A stretch of DNA of 64,000 nt, from positions 1 to 64,000 of the forward strand of contig NZ_VITA01000018.1 in NCBI RefSeq assembly GCF_007827695.1, read 5' to 3'. The translations under genes were made by a program, and so were the position numbers. The notes under the pieces are model-generated. The model saw nothing but the letters and a program-made list of their open reading frames with translations, was not told the DNA's origin and ran no database searches. Positions 26,311 to 35,044 of the stretch are shown here, in pieces (position 1 is the first letter of the stretch; every line of letters starts with the position of its first letter). Origin of the DNA: Sinorhizobium medicae (lineage in GTDB: Bacteria; Pseudomonadota; Alphaproteobacteria; Rhizobiales; Rhizobiaceae).

Positions 26311-26988
26311 TCAGGAGGCGTCCGACGCAAAATAGGAGGGAAACCGCCGGGCAAGCTCGTTCAGGTCGAGCATTGCGCGCCGCAGGTGGAGCCGCATGGT
26401 CTCCTGAGCACTGGCGGCATCCCCTTCGGTCACCGCCTCGAGGACCCTCTGGTGGTCCTCGACCAGCTGGTCGAGCTGGCCAGCCTGTATCGATAGCCGG
26501 CGAACGCGGTCCATGTGCTTCTTGGCTTCGGAAATGAAGCTCCACACCCCATCGCGTCCTGCGAGGTTGCAGTAAAGCGCGTGCATGCGCTCGTCGCACT
26601 CGAAGAACAGGTCGGGATTGTCTTCGAGGATGGCAAGCTCCTGCTCCTCTATCGCCTGCCTGATGCCGAGCAGTATGCGGCGGTTGCTTTGCCGGGCCGC
26701 TTCGGCGACGATTGCCACCTCCAGCTGTTCGCGAACAAATTGTGCCGTACGGACCGCATCCATGCGGATCGGCGCGACCACGACGCCTGCCCTTGACCGC
26801 AGGTCGACAAGTCCTTCCGCGCTCAACCGCGACAAAGCCTCGCGCACAGGCGTGCGGCTGACGCCGAGGAGACCCGCGAGAGTATGCTCTCCGATCGGCG
26901 CGTTCGGCTTGAGCTCCAACCCGATGATCTTGCGCGAAAGGGTGCGGTAGCAATGCTGCGCCGCCGAGATTGTCGCGTCACGCGCCAT
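26311..26988 (-). CDS. GntR-family (FadR/VanR subgroup) regulator
   Basis: A protein of about 225 residues. The winged HTH contains GEHTLAGLLGVSRTPVREALSRLSAEGLVDLRSRAG, and the helical FCD domain has FFECDERMHALYCNLAGRD and a late TMRLHLRRAMLDL. It is divergent from the SMP-30/SDR/AGE/dehydratase operon and probably represses it. Two starts are possible. The ATG at 27015 lies in the centre of a perfect palindrome that looks like an operator, so I favour the ATG at 26988; the HTH is unaffected. Confidence 0.86.
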   Translation of the reverse strand: MARDATISAAQHCYRTLSRKIIGLELKPNAPIGEHTLAGLLGVSRTPVREALSRLSAEGLVDLRSRAGVVVAPIRMDAVRTAQFVREQLEVAIVAEAARQSNRRILLGIRQAIEEQELAILEDNPDLFFECDERMHALYCNLAGRDGVWSFISEAKKHMDRVRRLSIQAGQLDQLVEDHQRVLEAVTEGDAASAQETMRLHLRRAMLDLNELARRFPSYFASDAS

Positions 26989-27007
26989 ATAGTGGTAACC
27001 TTTGCTT

Positions 27008-27021
27008 TCTTGCATGCAAGA
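27008..27021. promoter_or_regulatory. Perfect palindrome, GntR operator candidate 1
   Basis: TCTTGCATGCAAGA is a perfect 14-bp palindrome just upstream of the GntR coding region. It shares the core TTGCAT-n-CAA with the site at 27100-27110 on the other side of the divergent promoter. Confidence 0.55.
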
Positions 27022-27099
27022 TTTAATTTTGCGCAGAATAGCTTGAAGCGCTGGCCATTTCTACTCGCTCTATGCAGATGCTTGACGAACGTTAGAATA

Positions 27100-27117
27100 T
27101 TGCATACAAGAATGCAA
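27100..27117. promoter_or_regulatory. GntR operator candidate 2
   Basis: TTGCATACAAG, followed at once by aatgcaa, repeats the palindromic core of the site at 27008-27021. It lies 50-65 bp before the SMP-30 gene start. A regulator bound at both sites could control both directions. Confidence 0.5.
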
Positions 27118-27166
27118 CAGGCTGGGAGGTGGCCATGGCTGGTAAAAAGACGCAGGGGATCATGCC

Positions 27167-28102
27167 ATGAGCGAGGTTTCCCTGATCCTCGACGCGAAGG
27201 ATATCGTCGGCGAGAGCATCCTGTGGTCCGAGGAAGAAAAGGCGCTCTACTGGGTCGACATCGTCGGAAAGCGCATCCATCGGCTGGAGCCGGAAAACGG
27301 TCGCCATGACCTGTGGCCGACACCGGATTTCGTGACGTCCATCGGCATGCGGGCAGATGGCGGTTTCATTGTCGGGCTCACCCGTGCCGTTTGCCTATGG
27401 ACCCCCGAAGGGGTCTTCGAAGAGTTTGCCGTGCCGGAGCCGGATCTGCCGGAAAACCGCCTGAATGAAGGGCGCGTCTCACCGGACGGCTCATTTTGGG
27501 TCGCGACGATGCAGAGTAATCTCAACCCGGATGGCTCCCCGAAGGACATGGACCGACAGTCGGGAGCGATCTACCGCATTGATCCTGCCGGTCACGTCGC
27601 GCAGCTTACGCCCAACGAATATGGCATCAGCAACACCATGGGCTGGACGCGCGACGATCGCTTCTTTTTCGCCGACACGCTCGCGAACGAAATCTACGTG
27701 TTCGACTGCGATCTTTCCGCCGGGACGATCGACAACCGTCGCACCATATCTGCCGGCTTCGAGCGCGGCCTGCCGGACGGCTCCTGCCTCGACGCGGAGG
27801 GCCGGCTCTGGAACTGCCGTGTGGCCGGCGGCGCAGCCGTCGCGGGATTCGACGGCAATGGCCGTCTGCTGGAGCTGGTCGAACTCCCCGCAAGCTGGCC
27901 GACAAGCTGCGCATTCGGCGGCGCGGATCTTGCCACCCTCTATGTCACGTCGGCGCGCTTTGCCATGCCGGGCGCACATCTCGACGCGCATCCGCTGGAG
28001 GGCGGATTGTTCGCGGTCGAGGGCGTGGGGCGCGGACTTGCCGAACCGAAGTTCGGATCGGCGCCGGACATAACCCGTTCTGCTTTGGAGATAGCGCGAT
28101 GA
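27167..28102 (+). CDS. SMP-30/gluconolactonase-family sugar lactonase
   Basis: A 311-residue six-bladed beta-propeller. Family marks include GESILWSEEEKALYWVDI with the metal Glu early in the first blade, NEGRVSPDGSFWVATM for the central Asn/Asp sites, ISNTMGWTRDDRFFFADT, and RGLPDGSCLDAEGRLWNCRV with the conserved aspartate. It hydrolyses an aldonolactone to the free acid, the step between a sugar dehydrogenase and an acid-sugar dehydratase, both encoded next to it. It overlaps the SDR gene by four bases. Confidence 0.9.
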   Translation: MSEVSLILDAKDIVGESILWSEEEKALYWVDIVGKRIHRLEPENGRHDLWPTPDFVTSIGMRADGGFIVGLTRAVCLWTPEGVFEEFAVPEPDLPENRLNEGRVSPDGSFWVATMQSNLNPDGSPKDMDRQSGAIYRIDPAGHVAQLTPNEYGISNTMGWTRDDRFFFADTLANEIYVFDCDLSAGTIDNRRTISAGFERGLPDGSCLDAEGRLWNCRVAGGAAVAGFDGNGRLLELVELPASWPTSCAFGGADLATLYVTSARFAMPGAHLDAHPLEGGLFAVEGVGRGLAEPKFGSAPDITRSALEIAR

Positions 28103-28884
28103 GTGATTTCAACGGCAAGAGTATCATCGTCACCGGAGGCGGTCTCGGCATGGGCCTCGCCTGTGCCCGTCGCTTTGCCGCGGGCGGCGGCAAGGTGATG
28201 ATCGTGGCGAACGACAAGGCTTCGGTCGACAGTGCCGTTGCCGAGATCGGCGAGAACGCCGCCGGGTTTGTCGGCGATGTCCGCCGCAACGACGATATGG
28301 CGGCGGCGGTTCAGACCGCGGCATCGCGCCATGGCGGCGTGGATGTTCTCGCCTGCTGCGCCGGCATTCAGCGCTACGGGACCGTGGTCGATACGCCGGA
28401 AGAGGTCTGGGACGACGTTCTCGATATCAATCTGAAGGGCATCTTTCTCGCCTCCAAATTCGCAATCCCCGAAATGCGCAAGCGCGGCGGCGGCGCGATC
28501 GTCGCCATCTCATCCGTGCAGGCCTATGCTTCGCAGGCGGGCGTCGCCGCCTATACGGCGAGCAAGGGCGCGATCAACGCGCTCGTGCGTGCCATGGCGC
28601 TCGACCATGCCGGGGACAATATCACGGTCAACGCCGTGTGCCCCGCCTCCATCGATACTCCGATGCTGCACTGGGCCGCTGATCTCTGGAAGGGTGACGG
28701 TACCGCCGAGGCGACGCTCGATGCCTGGGGCAGAGGGCATCCACTCGGCCGCATAGGCAAGCCTTGCGAAGTCGCCGAACTGGTCGCCTTCCTCGCCAGC
28801 GAAAAAGCCCGCTTCATCACCGGCGCCGACGTCAAGATCGACGGCGGAGTCCTCTCCAAGCTCGGCATCGTCATCCCAGATTGA
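28099..28884 (+). CDS. SDR-family oxidoreductase
   Basis: A 261-residue classical SDR. Its loop TGGGLGMGLACAR, NAG-equivalent CAGIQRYG, catalytic serine in ISSVQAY and the Y-x3-K in VAAYTASKGAINALV are all present, with the end KIDGGVLS. It is the second gene of the SMP-30 operon, overlapping the lactonase stop (ATGA). In such pathways this enzyme oxidises the sugar to a lactone, or acts later on a 2-keto-3-deoxy acid. Which role applies is not visible. Confidence 0.88.
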   Translation: MSDFNGKSIIVTGGGLGMGLACARRFAAGGGKVMIVANDKASVDSAVAEIGENAAGFVGDVRRNDDMAAAVQTAASRHGGVDVLACCAGIQRYGTVVDTPEEVWDDVLDINLKGIFLASKFAIPEMRKRGGGAIVAISSVQAYASQAGVAAYTASKGAINALVRAMALDHAGDNITVNAVCPASIDTPMLHWAADLWKGDGTAEATLDAWGRGHPLGRIGKPCEVAELVAFLASEKARFITGADVKIDGGVLSKLGIVIPD

Positions 28885-28897
28885 CCGGAAGCCCGTC

Positions 28898-30094
28898 ATG
28901 AGACCATTCCCCGATTTCCGCTCGAAAGACTTCCTGCTCGCCCATATGCGCGAGATCATGGATTTCTATCATCCGATCTGCCTCAACAGGGAACACGGCG
29001 GCTACCATAACGAATATCGTGACGACGGCTTCATCACCGATCGGAAGACCCAGCACCTCGTCTCAACCACCCGCTTCATCTTCAACTATGCGACAGCCTC
29101 CGTCCTCTTCCAGAGGCCGGATTACGCAGAGGCGGCTGCCCATGGCGTCAGATATCTCGACGAGGTCCACCGCGATTCCGAGCACGGTGGCTATTTCTGG
29201 GTAATGCACGGGCGCGGGGCAGCGGATACGACGAAGCACTGCTACGGCCACGCCTTCGTTTTGCTCGCTTACGCGGCCGCCATGAAGGCCGGTATTCCAG
29301 GCATGGGCGCGCGGATTTCGGACACATGGGGCCTTCTCGAAAACCGCTTCTGGGAGCCGGAGCGCGAGCTCTACAAGGACGAGATCAGCCGCGACTGGCA
29401 GAAGATCTCGCCCTATCGGGGCCAGAACGCCAACATGCATATGACAGAGGCGATGCTGGCGGCCTATGAGGCGACCGGTGAGATTCGCTATCTCGACCGT
29501 GCCGAAACGCTCGCCCGGCGTATCTGTGTGGAACTTGCCGCCACCGCTCAAGGTGTGGTCTGGGAGCATTACCGCGCGGACTGGTCGATCGACTGGGATT
29601 ACAACAAGGACGATCCGAAGCACCTGTTCCGACCCTACGGCTATCTGCCAGGCCATATGACGGAATGGACCAAGCTGCTGCTGATCCTCGAGCGCTACCG
29701 ACCGCAGGACTGGATCCTGCCGAAAGCCATTCTCCTCTACGAGACGGCCCTGGCAAACAGCGCCGATCTCGAATTCGGGGGCATGCATTACACTTACGGT
29801 CCGGACGGAAGGCTCTACGATCCCGATAAGTATCATTGGGTCCATTGCGAAACGCTGGCCGCCGCGGCAGCACTTGCCGGGCGCACCGGCCGGGAGCGTT
29901 ACTGGCAGGATTACGACAGGCTCTGGCGCTACAGCTGGCGGCACCTGATCGACCATGAATATGGCTGCTGGTTCCGCATACTCTCGCCGGAGGGCGTGAA
30001 GCAGAGCGATATCAAAAGCCCTTCGGGCAAGACCGACTACCATCCATTCGGGGCCTGCTACGAAATTCTGCGCGTGCTTGGGGAAGCGAAGTAG
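28898..30094 (+). CDS. AGE-family epimerase/isomerase
   Basis: A 398-residue (alpha/alpha)6-barrel protein of the N-acylglucosamine 2-epimerase superfamily. Family landmarks are NREHGGYHNEYRDDG with the early histidine, DTTKHCYGHAFVLLAYA, NANMHMTEAMLAAYE, and YGYLPGHMTEWTKLLL with the late catalytic histidine. Members interconvert aldose/ketose or 2-epimers (mannose isomerase, YihS, cellobiose epimerase). It follows the SDR by 13 bases and precedes a dehydratase, so it probably feeds one sugar epimer into the oxidative route. Confidence 0.86.
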   Translation: MRPFPDFRSKDFLLAHMREIMDFYHPICLNREHGGYHNEYRDDGFITDRKTQHLVSTTRFIFNYATASVLFQRPDYAEAAAHGVRYLDEVHRDSEHGGYFWVMHGRGAADTTKHCYGHAFVLLAYAAAMKAGIPGMGARISDTWGLLENRFWEPERELYKDEISRDWQKISPYRGQNANMHMTEAMLAAYEATGEIRYLDRAETLARRICVELAATAQGVVWEHYRADWSIDWDYNKDDPKHLFRPYGYLPGHMTEWTKLLLILERYRPQDWILPKAILLYETALANSADLEFGGMHYTYGPDGRLYDPDKYHWVHCETLAAAAALAGRTGRERYWQDYDRLWRYSWRHLIDHEYGCWFRILSPEGVKQSDIKSPSGKTDYHPFGACYEILRVLGEAK

Positions 30095-30110
30095 AGCCCA
30101 GGCAAAATAT

Positions 30111-30215
30111 ATGGATCCGATTTCCGACCGTATCGTTGCGACGGCGGGCGGAGAGAAGATTGCCCTGCCGGCCAACGAGATCAGGGTGGACGAGATGACC
30201 CGCATGATCAGCTGA
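30111..30215 (+). CDS. Possible small ORF, 34 residues
   Basis: An open frame starts [16 protein letters not shown] and ends [10 protein letters not shown] in the 198-bp gap between the AGE epimerase and dehydratase genes. It has only a weak ribosome-binding site and matches no family I recognise. It may be a fragment of a lost gene or chance. Confidence 0.2.
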   Translation: MDPISDRIVATAGGEKIALPANEIRVDEMTRMIS

Positions 30216-30292
30216 TGCACGCCGCCGGGGTGTACGGACCTGTAGCCGGCGCCCCCTGCCCTCCCCACAGAAGAGATTGCCTGGAGCCTGCC

Positions 30293-31540
30293 ATGAAGCG
30301 ACCCAGAATCACCGACATCCGTGCAACCACCGTCACGGTTCCGCTGGAGGCGCCGCTGCGCCATTCCAACGGCGCCCATTGGGGGCGGTTCGTGCGCACC
30401 ATCGTCGAGGTAGAGACCGACGTGGGCATCATCGGCCTTGGCGAGATGGGCGGCGGCGGGGAGAGCGCCGAGGCGGCGTTTCGGGCCTTGAAGTCCTATC
30501 TCGTCGGCCACGATCCCTTCGAGCTGGAAAATCTCCGCTTCATGATCTGCAACCCGACCGCCAGCCTCTACAACAATCGCACCCAGATGCATGCGGCCAT
30601 CGAATTCGCCTGTCTGGACATCATGGGCAAGTTTCTCGGCGTGCCGGTCTGCGACATCCTGGGCGGTAAGATGCGCGATGCCGTTCCTTTTGCCAGCTAC
30701 ATGTTTTTCCGCCTCGCCAACAAGGATACCGGCGAGGGCGAGACGCGCACGGCCGATCAGCTTATCGAGCAGACCTTGGCGCTGAAAAAGAAGTGCGGCT
30801 TCACCTCGCACAAGCTGAAGAGCGGCGTCTTCCCGCCGGATTATGAGCTGGAGGTTTTTCGCGCATGGTCAAAGGCGCTCGGCCCCGACAGCGTCCGCTA
30901 CGACCCCAACGCGGCCTTCAGCGTCGAGGAGGCGATCCGCTTCGCCAGGGGCATCGAAGATCTGAACAATGATTATTATGAGGACCCGACCTGGGGGTTG
31001 AACGGCATGCGGCGGGTGCGCGAAAACACGACGATGCCGCTCGCCACCAACACCGTTGTCGTGAATTTCGAACAGCTCGCCGCCAATATTCTCAATCCCG
31101 CGGTCGACGTCATTCTGCTCGACACCACCTTCTGGGGCGGCATCCGGCCATGCGTAAAGGCGGCGGGCGTTTGCGAGACCTTTCAGCTCGGCATCGCGGT
31201 GCATTCATCTGGCGAACTTGGCGTTCAGCTCGCCACCATGCTGCATCTCGGCGCGGTCCTTCCGAACCTCGTTTTCCATGCCGACGCGCATTATCACCAG
31301 CTCACGGACGACATCATCATCGGGGGACCGATGCGTTACGAGAACGGCGCGATCAAGGTGCCGACGGCGCCCGGCCTCGGGGTCGAGCTCGATCGCAACA
31401 AGCTCGGCCAGTATGCCGATCTTCACAAGACGCTCGGTGGCTATTCCTATGACCGGGATCCGTCCCGCCCCGGCTGGTTCTCGGTCGTCCCGAACACCCG
31501 ATGGGCGGACCCCAGCGATGATCGCGTCGTGGACTACTGA
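30293..31540 (+). CDS. Enolase-superfamily acid-sugar dehydratase, glucarate dehydratase-like
   Basis: A 415-residue enzyme from the ATG at 30293. The glucarate-dehydratase subgroup pattern is visible: K-x-K in [10 protein letters not shown], Asp/Asn in [13 protein letters not shown], Glu in YYEDPTWG, Asn in [12 protein letters not shown], and histidine in [15 protein letters not shown]. It should remove water from an aldarate or aldonate and is the last enzyme of the SMP-30 operon. The motif differs from true GudD (HSNSH-type) so the substrate is probably different. Confidence 0.85.
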   Translation: MKRPRITDIRATTVTVPLEAPLRHSNGAHWGRFVRTIVEVETDVGIIGLGEMGGGGESAEAAFRALKSYLVGHDPFELENLRFMICNPTASLYNNRTQMHAAIEFACLDIMGKFLGVPVCDILGGKMRDAVPFASYMFFRLANKDTGEGETRTADQLIEQTLALKKKCGFTSHKLKSGVFPPDYELEVFRAWSKALGPDSVRYDPNAAFSVEEAIRFARGIEDLNNDYYEDPTWGLNGMRRVRENTTMPLATNTVVVNFEQLAANILNPAVDVILLDTTFWGGIRPCVKAAGVCETFQLGIAVHSSGELGVQLATMLHLGAVLPNLVFHADAHYHQLTDDIIIGGPMRYENGAIKVPTAPGLGVELDRNKLGQYADLHKTLGGYSYDRDPSRPGWFSVVPNTRWADPSDDRVVDY

Positions 31541-31764
31541 GGCCGCGGCACCCGAAGTGGGACCGGCGCTTCTGCAGGATGAGGTCCGGTATAGGCAGAA
31601 CGCGGCGAAAGTCTTCAAAACGCTTCGCTGATCGCCCATGGAGGTGCCCGGCGGCGAGTGCTTCCTGTTTTTGACAAGCAAACCGTCGAACTGGTGATCC
31701 GTGTCGCCGATTACTTTCGAGTCAACGGATTCCGCTTCGCTGCAGGCTGAAATGGAACGAATGC

Positions 31765-32382
31765 TCATCGTCTCCGTCCTCCCACGGCATCCAGCGCAAG
31801 AGCCACGATCCGCCTGAACACGGCATCCTCGGCCAGCGCCGGATTGTACCGGCGGGCCGCAAAGACGCCCAGCAAAGCAAGATAAATGCCCTTGGCGAGC
31901 AGCTCAGCCTGAGCCGTGTCGGCGCCCATAAGCGAAAGCTCGCGCACGAGGTAACCGATGCGCTGCGCCTCGATGGCGCGCACTCGAACCGCAGCGGCGG
32001 GGTCGAGCACGGCCCAGGCACTGAACGCGCCCTCGGCTTGCGCCACGTCTACACCATCCATGCTCGCGTCCAGCGCTTCCTCAGCGAGCGCGAGCAAGCG
32101 TGCGCGTGGCGTCGGCTGGGAGGCGACATTGGCAATCAGTTGGGCCGTGAAGTCCTTCTCCCAAAGGTCGAGCAGGGCGGAAAGCAAGTCTGACCGGTCC
32201 GAAAAGTGCCAGTAGAAAGATCCCTTGCTGACATTCAGACTTTTTGCGAGCCGCTCCACCCGGACGGAATCGATACCCCCTTCGGCCAACGCAGCGAGAC
32301 CGGCCAGAACCCAATCGTTGCGGGTCAATTCCTTTGCTTTCCTGGTCAAATGACTCTCCTTCCCGAACGGCAACAGCGGCAT
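31765..32382 (-). CDS. TetR-family transcriptional regulator
   Basis: A 205-residue regulator. The HTH is VRVERLAKSLNVSKGSFYWHFSDRSDLLSALLDLWE near residues 39-75, followed by a long helical ligand domain. ggagc before the ATG at 32382 supports the start. It is divergent from a small membrane protein gene and an SRPBCC gene. Two CATAC-n6-GTATG sites lie in the gap and match a TetR dimer repeating its own motif, so it very likely represses both directions. Confidence 0.88.
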   Translation of the reverse strand: MPLLPFGKESHLTRKAKELTRNDWVLAGLAALAEGGIDSVRVERLAKSLNVSKGSFYWHFSDRSDLLSALLDLWEKDFTAQLIANVASQPTPRARLLALAEEALDASMDGVDVAQAEGAFSAWAVLDPAAAVRVRAIEAQRIGYLVRELSLMGADTAQAELLAKGIYLALLGVFAARRYNPALAEDAVFRRIVALALDAVGGRRR

Positions 32383-32389
32383 ACGAGCT

Positions 32390-32407
32390 CCATACGCCAG
32401 GGTATGG
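32390..32407. promoter_or_regulatory. TetR operator candidate A
   Basis: CCATAC-gccagg-GTATGG, perfect 6-bp arms, lies eight bases upstream of the TetR start codon. It shares CATAC-n6-GTATG with site B 39 bp away. Confidence 0.6.
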
Positions 32408-32429
32408 ACATTGAGAAGCGAGCATTGTA

Positions 32430-32445
32430 CATACGGTGCCGTATG
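32430..32445. promoter_or_regulatory. TetR operator candidate B
   Basis: CATACGG-tg-CCGTATG has perfect 7-bp arms, with the same CATAC-n6-GTATG frame as site A. It lies upstream of the membrane-protein gene start at 32526. Confidence 0.6.
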
Positions 32446-32525
32446 GAATACTTAGCCAAGGCGGCCCAGCTTCCCAGGCTCGAAGTCCAGGACCAAAGGT
32501 TCGGCGTATTAAAAGGATTGCAGCT

Positions 32526-32948
32526 ATGATCAGGTGGAGCGGAATTGCGTTGATGGTGATCGGAATTCTGCACATGGTGGTGCTGGGCATTGATGCCGCG
32601 GCTGAAATCACGGGCTGGTTGAGGCTGGAGCTTTGGACGGTGGAGCATTGGCAGCCTCTCCGCACGCAGCGTCTCGAAGTGCTGGCAAGCAATGCCGCAT
32701 TTTGGTCGACGGTTGGAAGTTTTGCCTTGCCGCTGATCATGATTGGCGCCTTGGTGGTCTGGCTGGGCGGGAAGCATTTACCGCTCCCGTCCTTCCTCGG
32801 TTGGTCGCTGCTGGCCTGGATCGTCGTCGCGTCGCTGATAATCGAAGTGAGCGGGTTCCCGCTTGGCATCCCCGTCGCAATCTGCCTCATTATCGGCGCC
32901 CGACGACAAAAATTGAGACGTGTGACATTGGAGGAGGCAAGCGCGTGA
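32526..32948 (+). CDS. Small membrane protein, DUF6463-like
   Basis: A 140-residue integral membrane protein from the ATG at 32526 with about four helices: WSGIALMVIGILHMVVLG, SFALPLIMIGALVVWLGG, LGWSLLAWIVVASLI and GFPLGIPVAICLIIGA. The N-terminal LHMVVL helix and the spacing recall the DUF6463 group of unknown function. It is divergent from TetR and overlaps the SRPBCC gene start by four bases, so the pair is co-expressed under that repressor. Confidence 0.72.
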   Translation: MIRWSGIALMVIGILHMVVLGIDAAAEITGWLRLELWTVEHWQPLRTQRLEVLASNAAFWSTVGSFALPLIMIGALVVWLGGKHLPLPSFLGWSLLAWIVVASLIIEVSGFPLGIPVAICLIIGARRQKLRRVTLEEASA

Positions 32949-33451
32949 CTGTTCATCCCCGTGCAAGAGCGGAAATGCTTATCCGGAAGCCGGTCCGGGA
33001 GGTCTTCGAAGCCTTCGTCGACCCGGAGATCACCGCGAAATTCTGGTTTACGGGCGGCAGCGGCAGACTTGAAAAGGGTAAGAGCGTCACCTGGGAATGG
33101 GCCATGTACGGCGTAACGGTTCCCGTGACCGTGAAAGCGCTCGAAGAGAACAGGCGCATCCTTATCGATTGGCTCGGCGATCTGGACAGCTCTACGGAAG
33201 TGGAGTGGGTGTTTACGCCGCGCCCGGATGGCTCCACCTTCGTCAGCATAACCAATTGGGGCTTTAACGGTGACGACGTAGAGCGGATCGAGCACGCCGT
33301 CGGCTCGACCGAAGGTTTCACACTCGTGCTGGCCGGATTAAAAGCTTTCCTGGAACACGGCGTACAACTGAACCTCGTCGCCGACCGCTTTCCGGACGGG
33401 CTCGGCGCCGTAACGCCGGAGGCAGGCGGCGATGAGCCGCCGAGGCAGTGA
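32945..33451 (+). CDS. SRPBCC/AHSA1-domain protein
   Basis: A 168-residue protein with a GTG start at 32945, preceded by ggaggag and overlapping the previous stop. The fold shows the AHSA1-type start IRKPVREVFEAFVDPEITAKFWF, a central GKSVTWEWAMYGVTVPVTVKAL and the late helix GFTLVLAGLKAFLEHG. This hydrophobic-cavity fold binds lipids or aromatic ligands; no catalytic residues are visible. Its role with the TetR/membrane pair is probably in a xenobiotic response, which is inference. Confidence 0.85.
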   Translation: MTVHPRARAEMLIRKPVREVFEAFVDPEITAKFWFTGGSGRLEKGKSVTWEWAMYGVTVPVTVKALEENRRILIDWLGDLDSSTEVEWVFTPRPDGSTFVSITNWGFNGDDVERIEHAVGSTEGFTLVLAGLKAFLEHGVQLNLVADRFPDGLGAVTPEAGGDEPPRQ

Positions 33452-33613
33452 GGCAGCCGGAAAAGCCGCGCACACTTTATCCTCATCCCGCGCTAAGGCA
33501 CTGCTTGGCGCTGCACCCGGCTCGACCGGTTGCAAATGGCGGTCGAGCGACTAACTTCAGCAACAGGGCTACTTCCCTCCGTGGCCGGGAGAAAGATGAC
33601 CGGGAGCAAAGTC

Positions 33614-33880
33614 ATGTGCCGAAACATAAAACCCCTGTTCAACTTCGATCCGCCGGCAACGGACGAGGAGATCCGCGACGCGGCGCTGCAGTTCGTGCGC
33701 AAGCTGAGCGGAACAACCAAACCCGCGAAACGCAACGAGGAAGCCTTCGAACGCGCGGTTAGTTCGATTGCGGCATGCGCTCGCGAACTTCTGGATTCGT
33801 TGGAGACTTCGCAGCCTGCGCGCAATCGAGAGGAGGTCGCAGCAAAGGCACGCGAGCGATCGGCGATGCGGTTTGCCTGA
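33614..33880 (+). CDS. DUF2277-family protein
   Basis: An 88-residue protein. The start MCRNIKPLFNFDPPATDEEI and the continuation QFVRKLSGTTKPAKRNEEAF closely follow the DUF2277 pattern, including the family-typical MCRNI start, which fixes the ATG at 33614. Function is unknown. The second half is helical and charged, ending KARERSAMRFA. It stands between the SRPBCC gene and a convergent oxidoreductase gene with no clear operon. Confidence 0.82.
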   Translation: MCRNIKPLFNFDPPATDEEIRDAALQFVRKLSGTTKPAKRNEEAFERAVSSIAACARELLDSLETSQPARNREEVAAKARERSAMRFA

Positions 33881-33956
33881 CAACGCTTGTCCTCAGCGCA
33901 GCGCCAAGTCGAAGTACGGCCAAGTCGAAGTGCGGGGGCGGAAAGCGCTTTATGCA

Positions 33957-34943
33957 TCAGACGGTCACGACGATCTTGCCGAACTGTTCGTTGGATTCCA
34001 GAAAACGGTGCGCCTCTACGATCTGATCGAATTGGAACGTCCTGGCGATAATGGGCTTCAGGTCGCCTTCCTCCAATCCGTCCAGGATGAACGCCTTGGC
34101 GCGCTCGAGGCGCATCGGATCGGCGAGCAGTTCATGGACCAGATAGCCACGCAGCGTCAATGTCTTGCTCAGCACGGCCAACAGTGGAAACGGAGTCTTC
34201 TGCGGGCTCAGCCCTCCGTACTCGATAAGGATGCCACCAGGTGCCATTGCGGCGGCCAAAGGCTCAAAGACCGGTCCGCCTACGGGATCGAAGACGAGGC
34301 GGACCCCCCGCGGGGAAACGCGCCTCAACCGCGCTTCCAGCTCCTCCTCCTGAGAAGCGATGACATGCGCCGCACCGGCCTCAAGCAGAAGCTGCCTCTT
34401 GGCTGAGGTCCGGGTGACGGCCACCGGTATGGCGCCGATCCTGTTGGCGATCTGGATTGCGGCAAGCCCAACGCTGCTCGAGGCCGCTGTTATGACGACG
34501 AAGTCTCCCCTGCGCAGCCCTCCGATATCCACAAGTCCGCCATAGGCGGTGAGATACTGCATCCACACAGCGGCCGCCTCTTCCCAGGTCAGTGAGGGCG
34601 GGTGTCTGGCGAGCAGCGCGGCGGGAAATGTTGCAAGTTCCCCGTAGGCGGGCCACCGGACCATAGATTTTGGCGGCAGCACACTGACCGGGTCGCCAGG
34701 TTCGAAACCTTGGACCCCCAAACCGATCCTTTCCACCAACCCGGCTGCCTCGAGACCAAGCCCTGAGGGAAGAGTGGCGGTCTCGATGTAGGCACCCGAA
34801 CGCATCAACGCCTCCGCCCGGTTCAGGCCCAGCGCCTTGACCCGGATACGAACTTCTCCCGGGCCTGGCTCCGGAAGGTCGACCTCCTCGATCCGCAGCA
34901 CTTCCGGACCACCCAATTCATGAAAGCGAACGACGCGCGCCAT
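33957..34943 (-). CDS. MDR-family (quinone oxidoreductase-like) alcohol dehydrogenase
   Basis: A 328-residue zinc-independent medium-chain dehydrogenase. The GroES-like part begins MARVVRFHELGGPEVLRIEEVDL and has GLGLEAAGLVERIG; the Rossmann part has ITAASSSVGLAAIQIANRIGA. No structural-zinc cysteine cluster is visible, so it is a QOR-type NADPH:quinone/enone reductase. The ATG at 34943 gives the family start. It is divergent from a LysR gene 101 bp away, which should regulate it. Confidence 0.88.
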   Translation of the reverse strand: MARVVRFHELGGPEVLRIEEVDLPEPGPGEVRIRVKALGLNRAEALMRSGAYIETATLPSGLGLEAAGLVERIGLGVQGFEPGDPVSVLPPKSMVRWPAYGELATFPAALLARHPPSLTWEEAAAVWMQYLTAYGGLVDIGGLRRGDFVVITAASSSVGLAAIQIANRIGAIPVAVTRTSAKRQLLLEAGAAHVIASQEEELEARLRRVSPRGVRLVFDPVGGPVFEPLAAAMAPGGILIEYGGLSPQKTPFPLLAVLSKTLTLRGYLVHELLADPMRLERAKAFILDGLEEGDLKPIIARTFQFDQIVEAHRFLESNEQFGKIVVTV

Positions 34944-35044
34944 GGCAACACTCCAAAACAAATGCGTTGAATGAGCTATGACAGCGGCGGTGTAGTGGAT
35001 AAATAGCGAGAAGGGCAGCACAGTCGAAACGGGGAGTTTTCAAT

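Noticed and set aside
29063-30811. Long minus-strand frame opposite the AGE epimerase and dehydratase genes
   Set aside because: It spans two clear plus-strand genes and has no recognisable motif; a codon-bias artefact.
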